DNA of 64,000 bases from assembly GCA_037074765.1 (NCBI GenBank), contig JBAMDO010000086.1:1-64000 (forward strand), read 5' to 3'. The stretch comes from Mansonella perstans. Taxonomy: Eukaryota; Nematoda; Chromadorea; Rhabditida; Onchocercidae. Below the pieces are notes generated by a model. The model made no database searches and had not been told where the DNA came from. It saw nothing but the letters and a program-made list of their open reading frames with translations. The stretch's first letter is position 1. Every line of letters starts with the position of its first letter. Positions 37,183-50,220 of the stretch are shown here, in pieces. Made by a program: the position numbers and the translations under genes.

Positions 37183-37926
37183 ACTGGTTAGTTGATCGTA
37201 AAAGTTTTAGAAATTGCTGTTGGTGTGTAATACTTGAAACAATTTAAGAATCAGGAGTTGTCTCGATTTATAATGTAATTCGAGGTTATTAAATGGTTAA
37301 AAAACTTGTTTCGACTGAACACCGAAGGATTTCGTTGGTAGTGAAATAAAAAGATGCCTTAAGCATGCCTGTAATACAGAAATGATTTTCTGCTTTTCAC
37401 TGCAAATTTCCATTTTTTCTTAACATGCATGATAATTAATAAAAATTCCTTCTGTTAGTCAGTATAACGCTGAATGTTGATAAGGATGTGTTGATAAGGA
37501 TGTTGAATCTTGAATCACTGATACGTCAGGGAGTTGTTATAGGCGAATGTTGGTGGGGAACGCTTATTTCATCTGACATGTAATGTACTGGCTTGTTCTA
37601 TTCCATCCAGTGGTACAAACGTCTATTCAAAACCGATTTCATCATCAAAAGTTTTTTTTTATACCATTTAACTTTCTCAATAAAATTTTCCAATGAAAAG
37701 TTTTTAAAATGTTGAATAATTTTTCATTAGTTTCTAGTGGCTTGAACTTTACATATTGAAAATCATAAGAATAAGTGAGCAAAATGTAAAACTGTTGAGT
37801 AAATGCGATCCGTGCATTCTATGGTGTTATGGCGGTGCTCTTCATCAAATTTCGGTACAAATTAATATCAAATTTCATTTTTTTTTTTGCAAGAGAAAAA
37901 ATTAACAAAGGATATTTTTATTTTCG
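37183..37926. other. Intergenic, COA6 to RNase P nuclease
   Basis: An AATAAA at 37345-37350 is a likely COA6 poly(A) signal, 160 bases past the stop. An ATG at 37803 opens a short Arg/Ser frame that resembles a mitochondrial presequence, but it cannot be spliced in phase to the next gene. Nothing else is seen. Confidence 0.5.
37345..37350 (+). terminator. Poly(A) signal candidate for COA6
   Basis: Exact AATAAA, 163 bases after the stop codon; this is a usual position for nematode 3' ends. No transcript data. Confidence 0.4.
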
Positions 37927-40900
37927 ATGCAGTTTCCGAGGACAAATACTGAACAATTAACTCATTGCGGATGTATAAACGATGAGCTGCATGATGTTAG
38001 CGTTGAGCAATTCTGTGAATGCATGAGAATGTTCGGTAATCTGAAATACCTTCACGCGTTGCGCAGCCTGAAAAATGTTCGTTACCTTAAGACAGGTCGC
38101 TTACTTTTGAGGCAGTAAGTTTTTCGTTTTTGGGACTTTTTCGTTGCTTACTAGGTAGCGTTGTACCAAAGTAAATTTTGATGTCCTTCAGCTTATGCTC
38201 CTCTTCATCTTCACTACCAACATACGTAATGCTTGAAATGGTTGAAATGCTCGCTTGCATTCACATGGAAGGCATCACTGAAAAAGACGATGAAGAGCTT
38301 TGGCGGGAGTTGTTGCTGTTGACAAATAAAGTGCCTTATTTCTTGAAACCGACTGTTTTGCTGCTCCTGAATTCATGTTGTCCGGTGAATATTATGCCAA
38401 AATTGCCAGCAAACCTAATGTTACGTCCTGTAGTTATCACAGCTCTGTTAGGTATATCTTTTCTCGATGGTTTTTTTTTTTCAGTGCTAATTCATTTCCA
38501 GTAATTGTCATTGTTTTTCATAAGTCATTATATATTTATTAACTTATTTAATTTATTTACCTATTTTTACAGCCAATTATCTTCGTTTTGGAAAAATGAA
38601 CTTTTTCCAATCATTGCTTGCGAATGAGACAGGCTATGACTTGTTTAAAAACGATCAGTTACTGCGAGTTCTCGCTTTACATACCAATTCTCACTTAGCT
38701 GTGTCATCTTCATATTTGGAATGTCTCTCACGACGCAGTATTACCTTATTAGTTGACAATTTGTGGCATTTCAATGCTATCATTCGGTAAGTGTTATTTA
38801 AGTAATTATCGGAAGTATTGTATTTTCCCAGCTATTATTAGGATGAACATGCACAATGAGTGCTATTACTAACCTTTGGCTAAGATTAGGTAGATCAGAT
38901 GCTAAATTCTTTTTGTATTTCTAACTGTGTATGTAAACTTCGCAGTATTAGAACATTTTTTTTTTAGTATGGAAATGCGTTTGCCTGAGAAAATGGGATA
39001 CAAATAGGTTAATAAAATAGCAGTAGATTAAAATGTAGCAACAGCTTCTTCAGCCTAGAGAGAACAAGAATAACAGCCGTAGGTGCTGAATACTGATATG
39101 TATGCAATTAGAAGAAATCAGGGCAATTTACTGGCTGTGATCAGATTGCATCTTCGATATTGGTGTTGTATGTGACACATATAGAATCACCGTATTGATG
39201 CTTATGTAGCAGTTTTCGATATGTGGCTAGTTTACTTGGAATATGTAAGTCAGTGTTTTTTGAAACTTAATAAATTCTTGTTTTCACTCTATTTTAATTT
39301 ACAGGCAGTCAAAATATTGGGATATCAGAGATACAACTATATCGGATAATGGAGATTGCCGTATTTGTGGAGGGGATTTCAAAAAAAATGAGGATTTGTC
39401 AGAATTGGATTTTAACTTACTTAAAAGTGAAATAATGTAAGTTCCTTCAGACATAATTTTCTAAATAATTTTTAGCCATTTTTTTGGAAAGCAAGAACTC
39501 CTTAACTTGAATGCCTGCATTATTGTCATATGGCCGTACGGACTATATTAGAATTTCAGCAATTTAATTTGTTATTATTTCACGACTTTTCTCTTTAACC
39601 ATGTTAATAAATGATGTGTTAATGCAGCAGTTTTTGTGCAGAAAAGAATTTTAGAACTGTGTTAAATTTGTTGCAGGAAATATTTATCTGACGATATGAA
39701 AGTGTTCTCCAGTGCTACGGATCAAGAGATTTTCAATTTAAGAAAGCATATAAAGCGAGAAGTAAAATTCCGTGAAGTTCGTTATCTCATATTTTAAATT
39801 ATTATTGAGGATTTTGTTTTGGAACTCTGAAATGTTATTTAACTTCTGGTCATTTATACTGTTTGTTTACCTTTTCAAGAAGAGATCCTTAATATTTACG
39901 GGTGCTGCTTTTAACAGGACAGGCAAAGTGGAAATATTGCTGAAATAGTAATTAGAAATTAAAATTTGGTTGTGGAGAACAATTGGACTATGCATATCGT
40001 AATCTTAAATCACTTTTTTCCATAAGCAAATTTTTCAGGATCAACAGTCATTGGTTGTTGATGCTCTCAATGTTTTATATACAGGTATTAATAATTTGGG
40101 ATCAAGGTATGGGACTGACGAAGTTTTGCAGAAGTCGTTGAACATATTTGCCAGTGTATTACTTATTGTGCGGAAAGGTGGCGACACAAGTCGTGTGTGG
40201 AATGAGCATGATAAGTTCTGTAACTCTCGCTTATCAGCATTTTTCTGCCACAGGATGTATGTTTCTTTTTTTTGTGAAACTGGTTTCTTACGTGTTCATT
40301 TATAGTGATCAACTTTACAAGGAAATTGCCAAGTTTTGAGACTGATTACGGTCTTTTAGTTTTCTGTTAGGCGTCTGTATCGTTGCACTTCTCACTTTTC
40401 CGATAATATAGTGGCTATCAGCCTCTATAAAAACGATGCAAAAGCCACATCCCCAGGGATGAAGTTCTACTTCTAAGAATCACATCAGCCATATTTCTTA
40501 GGTATAGTGATGTTCTTTTATTTTTATTCATTGGATTTTAGTATCAATAAGAATTTTCTACTTCGAGGCTATATAGACTCTCATCAGGTTTTTTTTTTTC
40601 AGGAGTAGCGATGATTTATTTGTCTTGTTAGCAGTTATGGAACTTGGAAGAAATGCTTATTTTTTGACAAACGACTCCTTTATGAATCATCGCAATATGT
40701 TAACTCCTTCGGGTCAGTTATTGTTCGACAGGTGGGTAGAAAAAAGAGCTGTGCGCTTGGATAACAGAGATATAATTGTAAGTTTTGCAGTTATTTGATC
40801 AAGCTTTTCAAAACATTCAGGCGTCATTTTTTTTGCTACTAAATATTTCTACCCTATCTCCTTTAGATAGCCTCAACTGATGGTGATTTTACAATGAGAT

Positions 40901-41102
40901 GGTGAGTACAGAACGTAAACCATGCAATTTACATTATCATTTCTTTGATCTTGAATTTGAATTCAATTCATTCCAGATGCCTTCGAAATTCGCTTCATAT
41001 GTGCAACAGACAAAGAATGGTTACCATATTCCCGTGAAAACAGTTAACAAATCAGTTGCCTTATATTCGTTCCTTTGCGCCCGAAGAAAACATATCAGAT
41101 AG
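37927..41102 (+). CDS. PRORP: Protein-only RNase P catalytic subunit (PRORP/MRPP3-like)
   Basis: Metal-dependent nuclease that trims the 5' leader of mitochondrial tRNA precursors. Eight exons join in phase to about 465 residues: 37927-38114, 38192-38451, 38573-38786, 39305-39436, 39677-39761, 40039-40256, 40603-40777, 40977-41102. The NYN nuclease acids are all there: D301 in VVDALN, D369-D370 in SSDDLF, D390 in FLTND. The structural zinc site is also complete: C239 and C242 in CRICG, H441 in YHIP, C458 in FLCARR. The N-terminal 220 residues are helical and should be the RNA-binding PPR-like region, but I cannot mark single repeats. No clear mitochondrial presequence follows the chosen ATG, so a 5' exon may be missing. 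The exon 5 end could also be 39776 (in phase, five residues more). As an animal-type enzyme it would be expected to work with MRPP1/MRPP2, which are not in this window. Confidence 0.86.
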
Positions 41103-41148
41103 CGCATTATTGAATTGTTTATGCGAGCTATCGTGGTTTATCACCAGA

Positions 41149-41154
41149 AATAAA
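41149..41154 (+). terminator. Poly(A) signal candidate for the RNase P nuclease
   Basis: Exact AATAAA 47 bases downstream of the TAG stop. No transcript data. Confidence 0.4.
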
Positions 41155-41706
41155 CTAGAGTTTCAGTAATAGTTATGTTATGTGACATGTCACTATTTTC
41201 ATATTTTTTTAATCGTTCAGAATTATGTCAAGTAAATTTCAGAGATCGAACAAAGATTTTATTTTATTGTTCATGAGTTGTATGATTTATTATCATAGTA
41301 CGACCTATTTAGCAAATTATGGATAGTTTTTTATTTTAAATGTTGAGAGATAAAGTTCATTTGCTATTTTTTTTTTCTACGTAATTTTATGTACATGTGT
41401 TGTCCTGTTTCAGTATATTGTATAATTTCGAAGAATGGTGAATGATTCGTAAGCGTGCAATCATTAAAAAATGTTAAAAAAGGAAAATTGGAATTAGCAA
41501 AGTAACCTTAACATCTTACAGTTGGTACTTTAAATTGTACTACCGTGCATCTGTTTGAAGCCTTTATCATTTTTGTTATGTGTAATTTAAATTTCGCAGT
41601 GAATCTTTCCTAAGATTTTATGTGCAAAAATTGAATTGCACTGAACCTACACTTTTAATGTTCGGTGACAGGTCTATTTTTTTAGAAATATTAAAGAGAA
41701 ATAAGG

Positions 41707-41717
41707 CAATTTGCAGA
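41707..41717 (+). promoter_or_regulatory. Probable spliced-leader acceptor of vps-45
   Basis: TTTGCAG ends at 41716, with a purine-rich 18-base leader before ATG 41735. Its position and sequence fit a nematode trans-splice site. If the upstream genes form an operon, this is where the downstream message would be capped by a leader. Confidence 0.5.
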
Positions 41718-41734
41718 AAATAATAGAAAATACG

Positions 41735-44700
41735 ATGAACCTTATCACGGCTACTCAACAGTATATATCGGAGATGATCAGGTTGGCTGGTCCAGGCATG
41801 AAAGTGATGATGATGGATAAATACACGGTAACTCTGAATAGTTTTAACATAAATCCATCAAATCAGTGTGAAAACAATGTGAAATAAAGGAGCAATAACG
41901 TACGTATTGCTTCCTAAAACTCCTGGAGATGCTATTTGCAAAGGACTATCCATATTCATAGGCTGATTTACTGCTAATTCTGTTAAGATGGTAATCTTAC
42001 TGGGAATTTCATGGAAAATTGATGATGTAAGAAAAATTTCAAGAGTTTTCTGGTTATGAAATAAAAGAGCATAGATTATCTGGGAAATTTGTTGGTATAT
42101 GTCATACGGGGAAAAATAGTGCCCAGATTTACGTCGAGAAAGTTGTGTATGAAATTGGAAGCGAACAAGCTGGAATATTATATTCAATTATGAAGAAAGG
42201 CAAATAAATACAAGTGAATTATAGGTTGAAGGTTAATTCGTATTAATATTTTTTGTTTGGATTTATTACTCTAAAAATTTGTTTTTAGACCAGCGCTGTA
42301 TCATGTGTTTATGCACAAAGCGATATGATGCAAAAAGAAGTGTATTTGTTCGAACGCATCGATTCCGTTGCTTTGAGGTATGTCATTGTGGTTAGGTCTT
42401 TTGTTTCGTGCTTTAAACTTCTCATAATGTATAGCTCAAATTCGACTATTGGTCGAAACTTCCAGGGAACCAATCAAGCACCTCAAATGTATAGCATTTT
42501 TACGCCCTACAGCGGAAAATGTTCATTTATTAGCTGAAGAATTGCGGTTTCCGAAATATGGCCAGTATTATATATGTAAGTTCCGTTCTTAGTAGAATTC
42601 TTCCTTTCATGAGTGAGTAATCATGGTGATTTCTGTGATACGTTAAAGTGCCTATTTTAAGAACCTTAATCAAAATTTTATTCTCTCTCGGGTTCAAAAA
42701 ATTTTAGGAAATTTTTTCAGCCATTTGGATTAAGATTTTATTCCAGATTTTTGTAACATTATCAGCAAAACTGATGTCAAAGCACTAGCTGAGGCAGATG
42801 ACCAAGAAACGGTATGATATTTATAAATTTCATGTATTTTTACATTTAGAAGAAGTTCTGTGATCCATTCTAAATTTGCTGACTTTTTTCCAAGAAATGT
42901 TTTTCCAACGACATTTATTATGAAAACTAAAACATATTCTTCAGAGTTAATAAATGATTTTTCATAATTTCACAGGTTCATTTTTATTTTTTTTCTTATT
43001 TGACACCTATTTTTACACGATCAGAGAGTTTCCTGAAATTCAGGTTCGTGAAATGCACGAATTTTTCATGGATGGTATCCCGTTATGCCCTCACCTTCTG
43101 TCATTAAATATTCTTCATAGCTATAATTCATCTTTCTCCATCTTGACACCAGTTTTTGTACGATCTCTGAATTCAATAATTGCTACTCTGCTTGCGCTAA
43201 AGAAAAAACCTCAAATAAGGTATAACCTTGTTTTTCTAGTATTTTTATTCTAGAAAATTTCACCACATATAATGTAGGAGCAAGCGCAAGAATTATATTG
43301 TCCCACAATTCAAGAAGGGATATAAAATTAAAGCCAAATTAGATGGCTTAAATTTGCAAATAACTGCATGTTTAGAAAGCGGAAGATAAAATATTCAATC
43401 AACTAAGACATTTTATACATTTCGGTTTAATTAAAAGTATTTGACAGTATTATATCATATTTAATACGAAATGTAGTTCAAACTAATGACTTTATTTCAT
43501 GTTAAAAATACTAAAATTTTTAAAAAATTTAAAATACGCTCTTCTAGATATCAAAAATCAAACAAATGCAGCAAAATGTTGGCAGAAGAAGTTGCCAAGG
43601 CAATCGCTCGCGAAGAAAGCTTGTTTGAGAATGCCAAAACCGATACAGTTTTGTTAATAATCGACCGAAGTGAAGACCCAGTAACTCCTTTGCTGAACCA
43701 ATGGACTTATGAAGCTATGGTACTCTTAAACTCACTAAATTTTTACTTTGTTTGGAATTTATTTTGAAGATTCTTGTTTTTTTGAAGATTTGAACATTTG
43801 CACCGTTAATAATAAAGGAATTATTTTGCGTTATCTTACGATTATTTTGCATTATCTTGCATTATACCGATGTTTTAGGTCCATGAACTTGCTGGCATCA
43901 ACAATCATCGCGTAAATATAAATACTGCTTCGAATGCCGGTGCTTTAATACTTTCACCTCTTCATGATCCCTTTTATTCGAAGGTATGGAAGTTCGTATA
44001 ATGTATAACAGACTAAACTTTATGCACTAAATTTTGTAATCGAAAACTTTTTTAAAATGCAGTTAAGCTTAGATGATGCTTTTGGTCTTAAAGTATATAA
44101 ACCTAATGGAATTTTCCGTAATCTTAAAATAGTTCCATATGATCGTTACAATAATTCATTAAGCGACATCTAAAGCTGTATTAATGAATACAGTATGAAT
44201 CAAACTGTATTTAGTAAAGCAAAAAATGCGGTGTGTTAATTTATCTTAGGAGTTGAAGTGATGATATTTTGCGTAATTGTGTTTACAGCTGTTTGTGTTT
44301 CAGAACATGTATGCTAATTTTGGTGAAATTGGCCAGAATATCAAAGAGCTGATAACAGAATTTCAACGAAAATCTCAAACTAATCAAAAGCTTGAATCAG
44401 TTGCTGATATGAAAAACTTCGTTGAACAGTATCCGCAGTTCAAAAAGATTTCCGGTAAATAAGATATGGTTTAATAATATAAGGATTTAGGCTCTAAAAT
44501 CTTTATTAGGATTGAGGCGCTAAAATTCATCATGAGCTGCGTGCAATGCTTGGCAAATAATAGGTTCATGTCCTAAAGGCTTGAAGAGATTTTTTATATG
44601 TAGTGCAATGTGTAGAGTGTTCAGAAGAAATCTTCAGAAAGAATGGAAGGTATATAAGCGAAGTTTAATTACGAATTCGATTAAAAAAGAAAACTAAACA

Positions 44701-46723
44701 TATCCTTCATACTGAAAAATACCGAAATACGTTGTATTTTAGGTACAGTCACCAAACATTTGACAATACTTGGTGAGTTATCGAAGTTAGTAGCTAGTCG
44801 GAATTTGCTTGAAATTTCTGAGGTAGAACAACAACTCGCAGGCGGTGGTGAGCACTCGCATTGTTTGGCTACAGTTCGACGTCTTTTGCAACATGAACAA
44901 ACGACGGATCTCGTGATTTTTTTTTCTGCGAGAAAACTGGCTTTATTTTAACAGTTTTCGAACTTTTCTATGTGACTTTACATTTATCTTATTCCAAAAC
45001 AAATTTAAAAAATTTCCAAAAAGTTTAAGGAATATCAGTTAGTTGCTGCTTCAGTAATTGCGGCTATAAACCAGCGCTTCTTTTAAAATTTTCGAGTTCA
45101 AAGGCAATTATTAAGAATGTTATGTATAGATTAGCTTGACATCTATTATTTTCTTCTCTCTCTGTATATATATATATATAATACTGAAGAAAAGATGGTA
45201 GGAGATGAAGAAATGAAGAATGGAAAAAAGGAAGGACAAGTGGAAAGACTTAAAAAATCCCAACAATGATTTATGTTCGTTTCTTTTTGTATTTATATAT
45301 TCTTATTTAGGATGCAACAAGGCTAGTGATATTATACGCTCTGAGATTCGAGACTCATGCGAATAACGACATTAATGGCTTAGTGCAATTGTTAAAACGG
45401 AAAGGTGTTAGCAGTCAAAATATTAAGGTGCATTTATTCGTTAGGAAACTCTTTCTGAACTTTTCATTCGTTCATTGTTGTTAGAAAATGTTTATACTTC
45501 TCATATTTATGTTCGTAAATATGTTCTAAAGCCATAAGATTGACATCATTGAGCAATAATTCCCTGGAAAAATAGAAAGTTTCAGAAAGACAAAGAGAAA
45601 AATCTGATTTTATAATTAATTTTTCATTAAAGACAAAGTGAAATACTAGTTAAATCATTCAGTTACATGTAGATTTACATGCATACAGGTAATAAAAACT
45701 GTTCTCGATTTCGGCGGTTCAGCTCGTCGACAGAATGATCTCTTTGGTGGTACAGCAATAGCGATGACGAAGCGTTTCATTAAAGGTTTGAAAGGAGTTG
45801 AAAATATTTATACGCAACACGAACCATATATTACTGAATTAATCGATTCACTATCCAAGGGTCGTCTCTCCGATACAGCTTATCCATATGTACTACCACC
45901 ATCACCGTTAGTTCTTCCCGTTTAATATTTCCAAATTAGTCCATTAAATATTACTTAATGTTTATTAGCACTTTTTTTTTAATTCGATATTTACGAACAT
46001 TAATAATTCATTCTAGATTTTTATTATTAAAATTTTTTATAGTTCTTTCTTCTTCCATCATTTAATCCTTTGCTAAGTTCAGGACTGTAAGTTAGTGAAA
46101 GATAAAACTTCAATGGATTTGATTAGATAAATCGTGAAACTTCATCAATTTTTCTCAAATTCAAAATATTTTCTAAATGAGCTTAGCAAGAGCATCAATT
46201 AATGGCACAAATGATTTCATTGACAGCAATCTTTGAAAATTTGCAGGAGTTCCATTGATAATATAATCCTGTTTATTATCGGTGGTGCCACTTACGAAGA
46301 ATCACGGGCTGTATACATGGAAAATCAACGTGGACGAACTTCGCTTGGTCCGTCAAATACCATTCTACTTTCTACTACAATGCTTAATTCCACCAGGTGA
46401 CGACCTTTACAAATTTAATCGTATTCAAATTTGAGTGATAAAATTCAGTTGCGTAGCACTGCTTACATTCTTCCTGATGCCTATTGCATTTCCTTTTATT
46501 TTAATGCGTTAAAATTAAAACAAATCTAGCGTAAAATGCTGCTCATAATTTATCACAAAGCAACTTATAAAACTGTTTTTCTTTTTTGTAACTTAATTTT
46601 AGGATCTTATTCGTTATTGCTATTTTCTATGTTATTCTTTCAAATCTTTGATTTTTGATTAACTCTTCATATGATATTTTCAGTTTCATCGAAGAACTTC
46701 TGGTAGCTGCAACAATTGGATAA
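41735..46723 (+). CDS. vps-45: Vacuolar protein sorting 45, SM-family protein
   Basis: Sec1/Munc18-like chaperone of endosomal syntaxins; needed for vesicle fusion between Golgi and endosomes. Thirteen exons join in phase to 551 residues (human Vps45: about 570): 41735-41827, 42289-42377, 42466-42575, 42747-42811, 43044-43219, 43548-43719, 43879-43983, 44304-44454, 44743-44912, 45311-45427, 45689-45906, 46247-46396, 46684-46723. Diagnostic blocks run the whole length: [129 protein letters not shown] and [20 protein letters not shown]. All three SM domains are present. The C-terminal tail is short and ends [13 protein letters not shown]. All splice sites are GT-AG. Confidence 0.96.
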
Positions 46724-49139
46724 TGGCGTAATGTAGTGTAATAAAAATCTGTGACAAAAATGATACTTATTGAATGTAACTATCGATGTGTAAAAAGTGA
46801 AGATAATCCTTTCAGCCATTCTTTCTTGTATTCACTGCGTATACAAATAAATGCTATTGATTTACCAAACTATCTATAACTTGAAACTTAAAAGATGGAT
46901 TTTTCACAATGTAGTAGGTTTTTTGTTTTTCAATAAAATCTGAATACCTCAAATTCCTCTAAACTAAGACGAAGAACCATCTGTTTACCAAGACCAAATG
47001 CAAAAAAAAAAAAATACTTTCATTGACTGGGTTAGAATTATGGCAGTAATGTAGAATATGAATGGGACAAGAGAGTCGCCACAACCAAAGTCAGAGTGAT
47101 ACAAACGTATCATCGACATTTACCGATATCAGCATATGCAGTGTTTGTGGGTTTTGTTTGTGTCTTTGAAATCCAGTTTAGATTGTTTGTACTACACATA
47201 ATTAGGATGTAATGGATGATGACAAGATTCAGTAAGATAGGTAATTGGTTGGGTTTAACAGATTAGCTCAAAATCGAGCTTTTATTAGAATTACTCGTAT
47301 AATATCCGAAATATATTCCATAGGTGTAGTTGCATATATATTCTTAAATTGATCATATGGAAAGATAAATTCTATAAACACTGCAAAACTTTTATATGTT
47401 TGCTTACCTATATTTTAGACACAAAAAAGAAAATACTTTCTTTAAGTTAGATCGAATTAAAATAATGGATCACTTTGATATGTACAATAATGGTTCTAGT
47501 TGTAATCACATAATTTTATGTTTTAATAACTCACTAACTCATCGCTTAGTGAATTTGAAATTCCTGTCATCATTCGGAGAAATTTGTACTAAGGACTGTT
47601 CTAGAAATCATTGAGGAACATTTTACATAGAATATGGGATATCTTTGTTGTCGATATATGATTATCTCAATATTTAGGAGTATGATTTCAATTAGATTCG
47701 TTTCAGATGTGAATATTGCAGCGTTTAAGCTTTTTGTAAGCTTATAAGTGACTTTAGAGCCTGGCAGAATTCAACTAGCATATGATTTTTGTGAAATTTC
47801 CCATTAATTGATTTTCCTTTTTGCATCGTTAAAAGCAAATAAAACAATATTTTGTTCAGCTGTGTTTATAAGTTGTGTTCCTTGGTAAATAGGTTGATAA
47901 CGTAATAACAAGAAAATATAAAGTTGGTGCATTTAGTATTTTGTTATTTTAGGAACATTCTGGGTTAGCCAACTTATGTTCTTTAGTTTACGCATTTCTT
48001 CAAGGAAAACCTGTTTTTTGCTATAACTCGGTGTATTTGAAATGGAAAGACACCTTCTGTAAATTGAGTCAGCCTTTGTGAAGTAACGGGTCATCTAAAT
48101 TGATCTCATCTTAAAAGTCATTTTTAGAGTTCACCAAGTACATATGTATAACTCAAATTTGTTCTCTTTTAACGTAAGATAATTGAAAAGGATGGACCTA
48201 AGGTGGTATCAAACGGAAAAAGTACTCATGCAAGATGTTGAATATTTGTTGTTGCTATTACTGCTGACTTGCACACAGTAATCGATCTGTTTTATTGTGA
48301 ACGCAGTGGGCAGTCACTTCCGTTAATTTACTGTGTTGATTTGCTTACCTTAACTGGGGTAATTTTAAAATATAATGGTAAGGAGTAAATTTGATGAAAA
48401 GAAAAACCAAATAATTACTGTTAATGAGGAATGGATAACTTTATATAATTATAAATAGGTGAAGTCCAAAAGAAAAAAAATTAGTAATAGAAATGTGTAA
48501 TGTTTCAATTTGACCTTTTTCTATGTTGAAGTGATAAGTTTGTGAAATTGTATGAAAGTATGGATAATTTTAATATGGCTGGATGAATTTGGTGGAACAA
48601 TTTGTATATTTTTAACTGGAAGGTAAGCCTTTTATATATCTTACATATGATGTGTAAATAGCATTATTGATGAATCACTTTGTATTGATTGTTGTAGTAA
48701 TTCGAGCGTATAAAAATAGTGTCTCTAATTGGAATAAGTTATAATGCAATAGTTTTAAAAAAAAAAAAAAAAAACCAATAAAGCAATGAACTAAAAAAAA
48801 AAAATAATCACTTAAAACGTAGGCCAATCATATAATTATAGTTTTAAATGCATATTCTTTAAGCATTACTTTTTTTTTTTCAGAAATACAATGGTTATTT
48901 TATATGGAATAAAAAGATATTCATTTCTATTTAAGTGGTAATTTTAATTTCTTGAATTATAAATAATTGCATATTGTTGAGAATAAAAAAAAAAAAAAAA
49001 ACACTTTATTTTTTTTTTTGTTTTCGATGTATAATTTCATTAAAATTATACTTTATCTAAGAATTAACAATATTTGTATGATGATTTATCTCTTGCATAT
49101 GCATTCATCCCCAAACCTGACTAGTTTTTAAAAGAGCCT
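46724..49139. other. Intergenic, 3' side of vps-45
   Basis: AATAAA at 46740-46745 lies 17 bases after the stop and another at about 46848; either may end the vps-45 message. Poly(A) runs at about 48759-48773, 48793-48804 and 48987-49002 are plain homopolymers. The 73-codon frame at 47396-47614 has no similarity I recognise and is low-complexity A+T DNA. Confidence 0.5.
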
Positions 49140-49246
49140 TAATATTGTTGTGAATTGTTGTGCCGGTGGCCCTTATGTGTAATATCGAATGGCTGACTGA
49201 GTGGATGATTTGTGTGCGTGAGATGGGTATATGAATATGTGTATGT

Positions 49247-49385
49247 GAGCGCGTGTGTGTATGTGTGTATGTGTAAGTGTGTGTATGTGTGTGTGTGTGT
49301 GTGAGTGTGTGTATGTGTGTGAGTGTGTGTATGTGTGTGAGTGTGTGTATGTGTGTATATGTGTATGTGTGTATGTGTATATATG
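49247..49385 (+). repeat. Compound TG/TGTA microsatellite
   Basis: Alternating TGTG, TGTATG and TGAGTG units run for about 140 bases. Frames through it encode only Cys-Val or Thr-His repeats and are not genes. Confidence 0.9.
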
Positions 49386-49510
49386 TATGTTTTTATGTAT
49401 CTGATATAAGAAGGAGAAAGAGGGAGAATGATGATGATGATAATAGGGAAGGAGGAGGTAGAGGTGTACGGCATGATACATAGTTAAAGTGGAAGGAAAA
49501 AGGGGTATAT

Positions 49511-49537
49511 GAGTGAGTGAGTGAGTGAGTGAGTGAG
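49511..49537 (+). repeat. GAGT tetranucleotide microsatellite
   Basis: Nearly seven exact GAGT units in a row. Confidence 0.9.
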
Positions 49538-49616
49538 CTTTAAGATGTAATCGTTCCGCTCTGATCTTTTTCTTCATTGTGGTGATCGTTTTATTCGTCT
49601 ACGAGATGTTGTAATG

Positions 49617-49694
49617 TGTATGTGTATGTATGTGTATGTGTGTGTGTGTGTGTGTGTGTGAGAGTGTGTGTGTGTGTGAGAGTGTGTGTGAGTG
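49617..49694 (+). repeat. GT microsatellite with GA interruptions
   Basis: GT units with TGTATG at the left and GAGAGTGT at the right; about 80 bases long. Confidence 0.9.
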
Positions 49695-50000
49695 TTTCGT
49701 CCTTCATACCTTTTTTATTTCATTGAATACAAAGAAAAGGAAAAATAGGTTAGTTAGATGAAAGGATAAAATATAATAAAGATACAAGAGAGAATTGGAA
49801 AAAAAAAAAAGAAAAAAGTTCACTAATACAATTTGGTATCCAAAGAAAGGCAAAGAAGAAATTAAATGAAGAGAGTTGAAAGGTCGAATTAAGACCAAAC
49901 CAGAGCAAATATGATTGTCCACAAAGAAAGAGAACCATTCACTATCTATTGGCTACTTAATGGCCGATTTCTTCTATCAATTTTAGACATGTATCGGCTG

Positions 50001-50090
50001 GTATGTATGTTTGTATGTATGTATGTATGTATGTATGTGTGTATGTATGTATGTATGTATGTATGTATGTATGTGTATATATGTATGTAT
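50001..50090 (+). repeat. GTAT tetranucleotide microsatellite
   Basis: About twenty GTAT units with three small interruptions. The antisense frame gives a His-Thr-Tyr-Ile repeat and is not a gene. Confidence 0.9.
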
Positions 50091-50126
50091 ATGTCTATCC
50101 TACATGTAATAAATTGATGGCTTAGA

Positions 50127-50145
50127 CGAGAGAGAGAGAGAGAGA
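50127..50145 (+). repeat. GA dinucleotide microsatellite
   Basis: Nine to ten GA units, about 80 bases before the CCT tract. Confidence 0.85.
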
Positions 50146-50220
50146 AATTGAGGGTAGCATCTGTTAGTGCTTCCTGCAATACGCGCACTTCAATCACAAC
50201 GCTTTACCCTTCCACCCGTT

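Larger units (their letters stand above)
41103..41734. other. Intergenic, RNase P nuclease to vps-45
   Basis: AATAAA at 41149-41154, 47 bases past the stop, is a likely poly(A) signal. A CAATTTGCAG ends at 41716, 18 bases before the vps-45 ATG. The remaining 550 bases show nothing. Confidence 0.55.

Noticed and set aside
37803..37853. ATG with Arg/Ser-rich frame as first exon of the RNase P nuclease
   Set aside because: Its donor leaves phase 1 while the following exon must be entered in phase 0; no in-phase combination was found. Kept only as a remark.
40867..40901. A 35-base candidate exon (IASTDGDFTMR) in the RNase P nuclease, bounded by TTTAG and GTGAGT
   Set aside because: Including it creates a stop exactly at the next junction and shifts the conserved YHIP…LC zinc-binding end out of frame. 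Joining 40777 directly to 40977 is in phase and fits the family.
48759..49018. Several long A and T runs, considered as retroposon poly(A) tails
   Set aside because: No gene-like or element-like sequence precedes them and no target duplications are visible; they look like ordinary homopolymer drift.
49139..49577. Open frames of 111 and 134 codons on the minus strand
   Set aside because: They are His-Thr-Tyr repeats read from the TG microsatellite, with no start context or exon signals.
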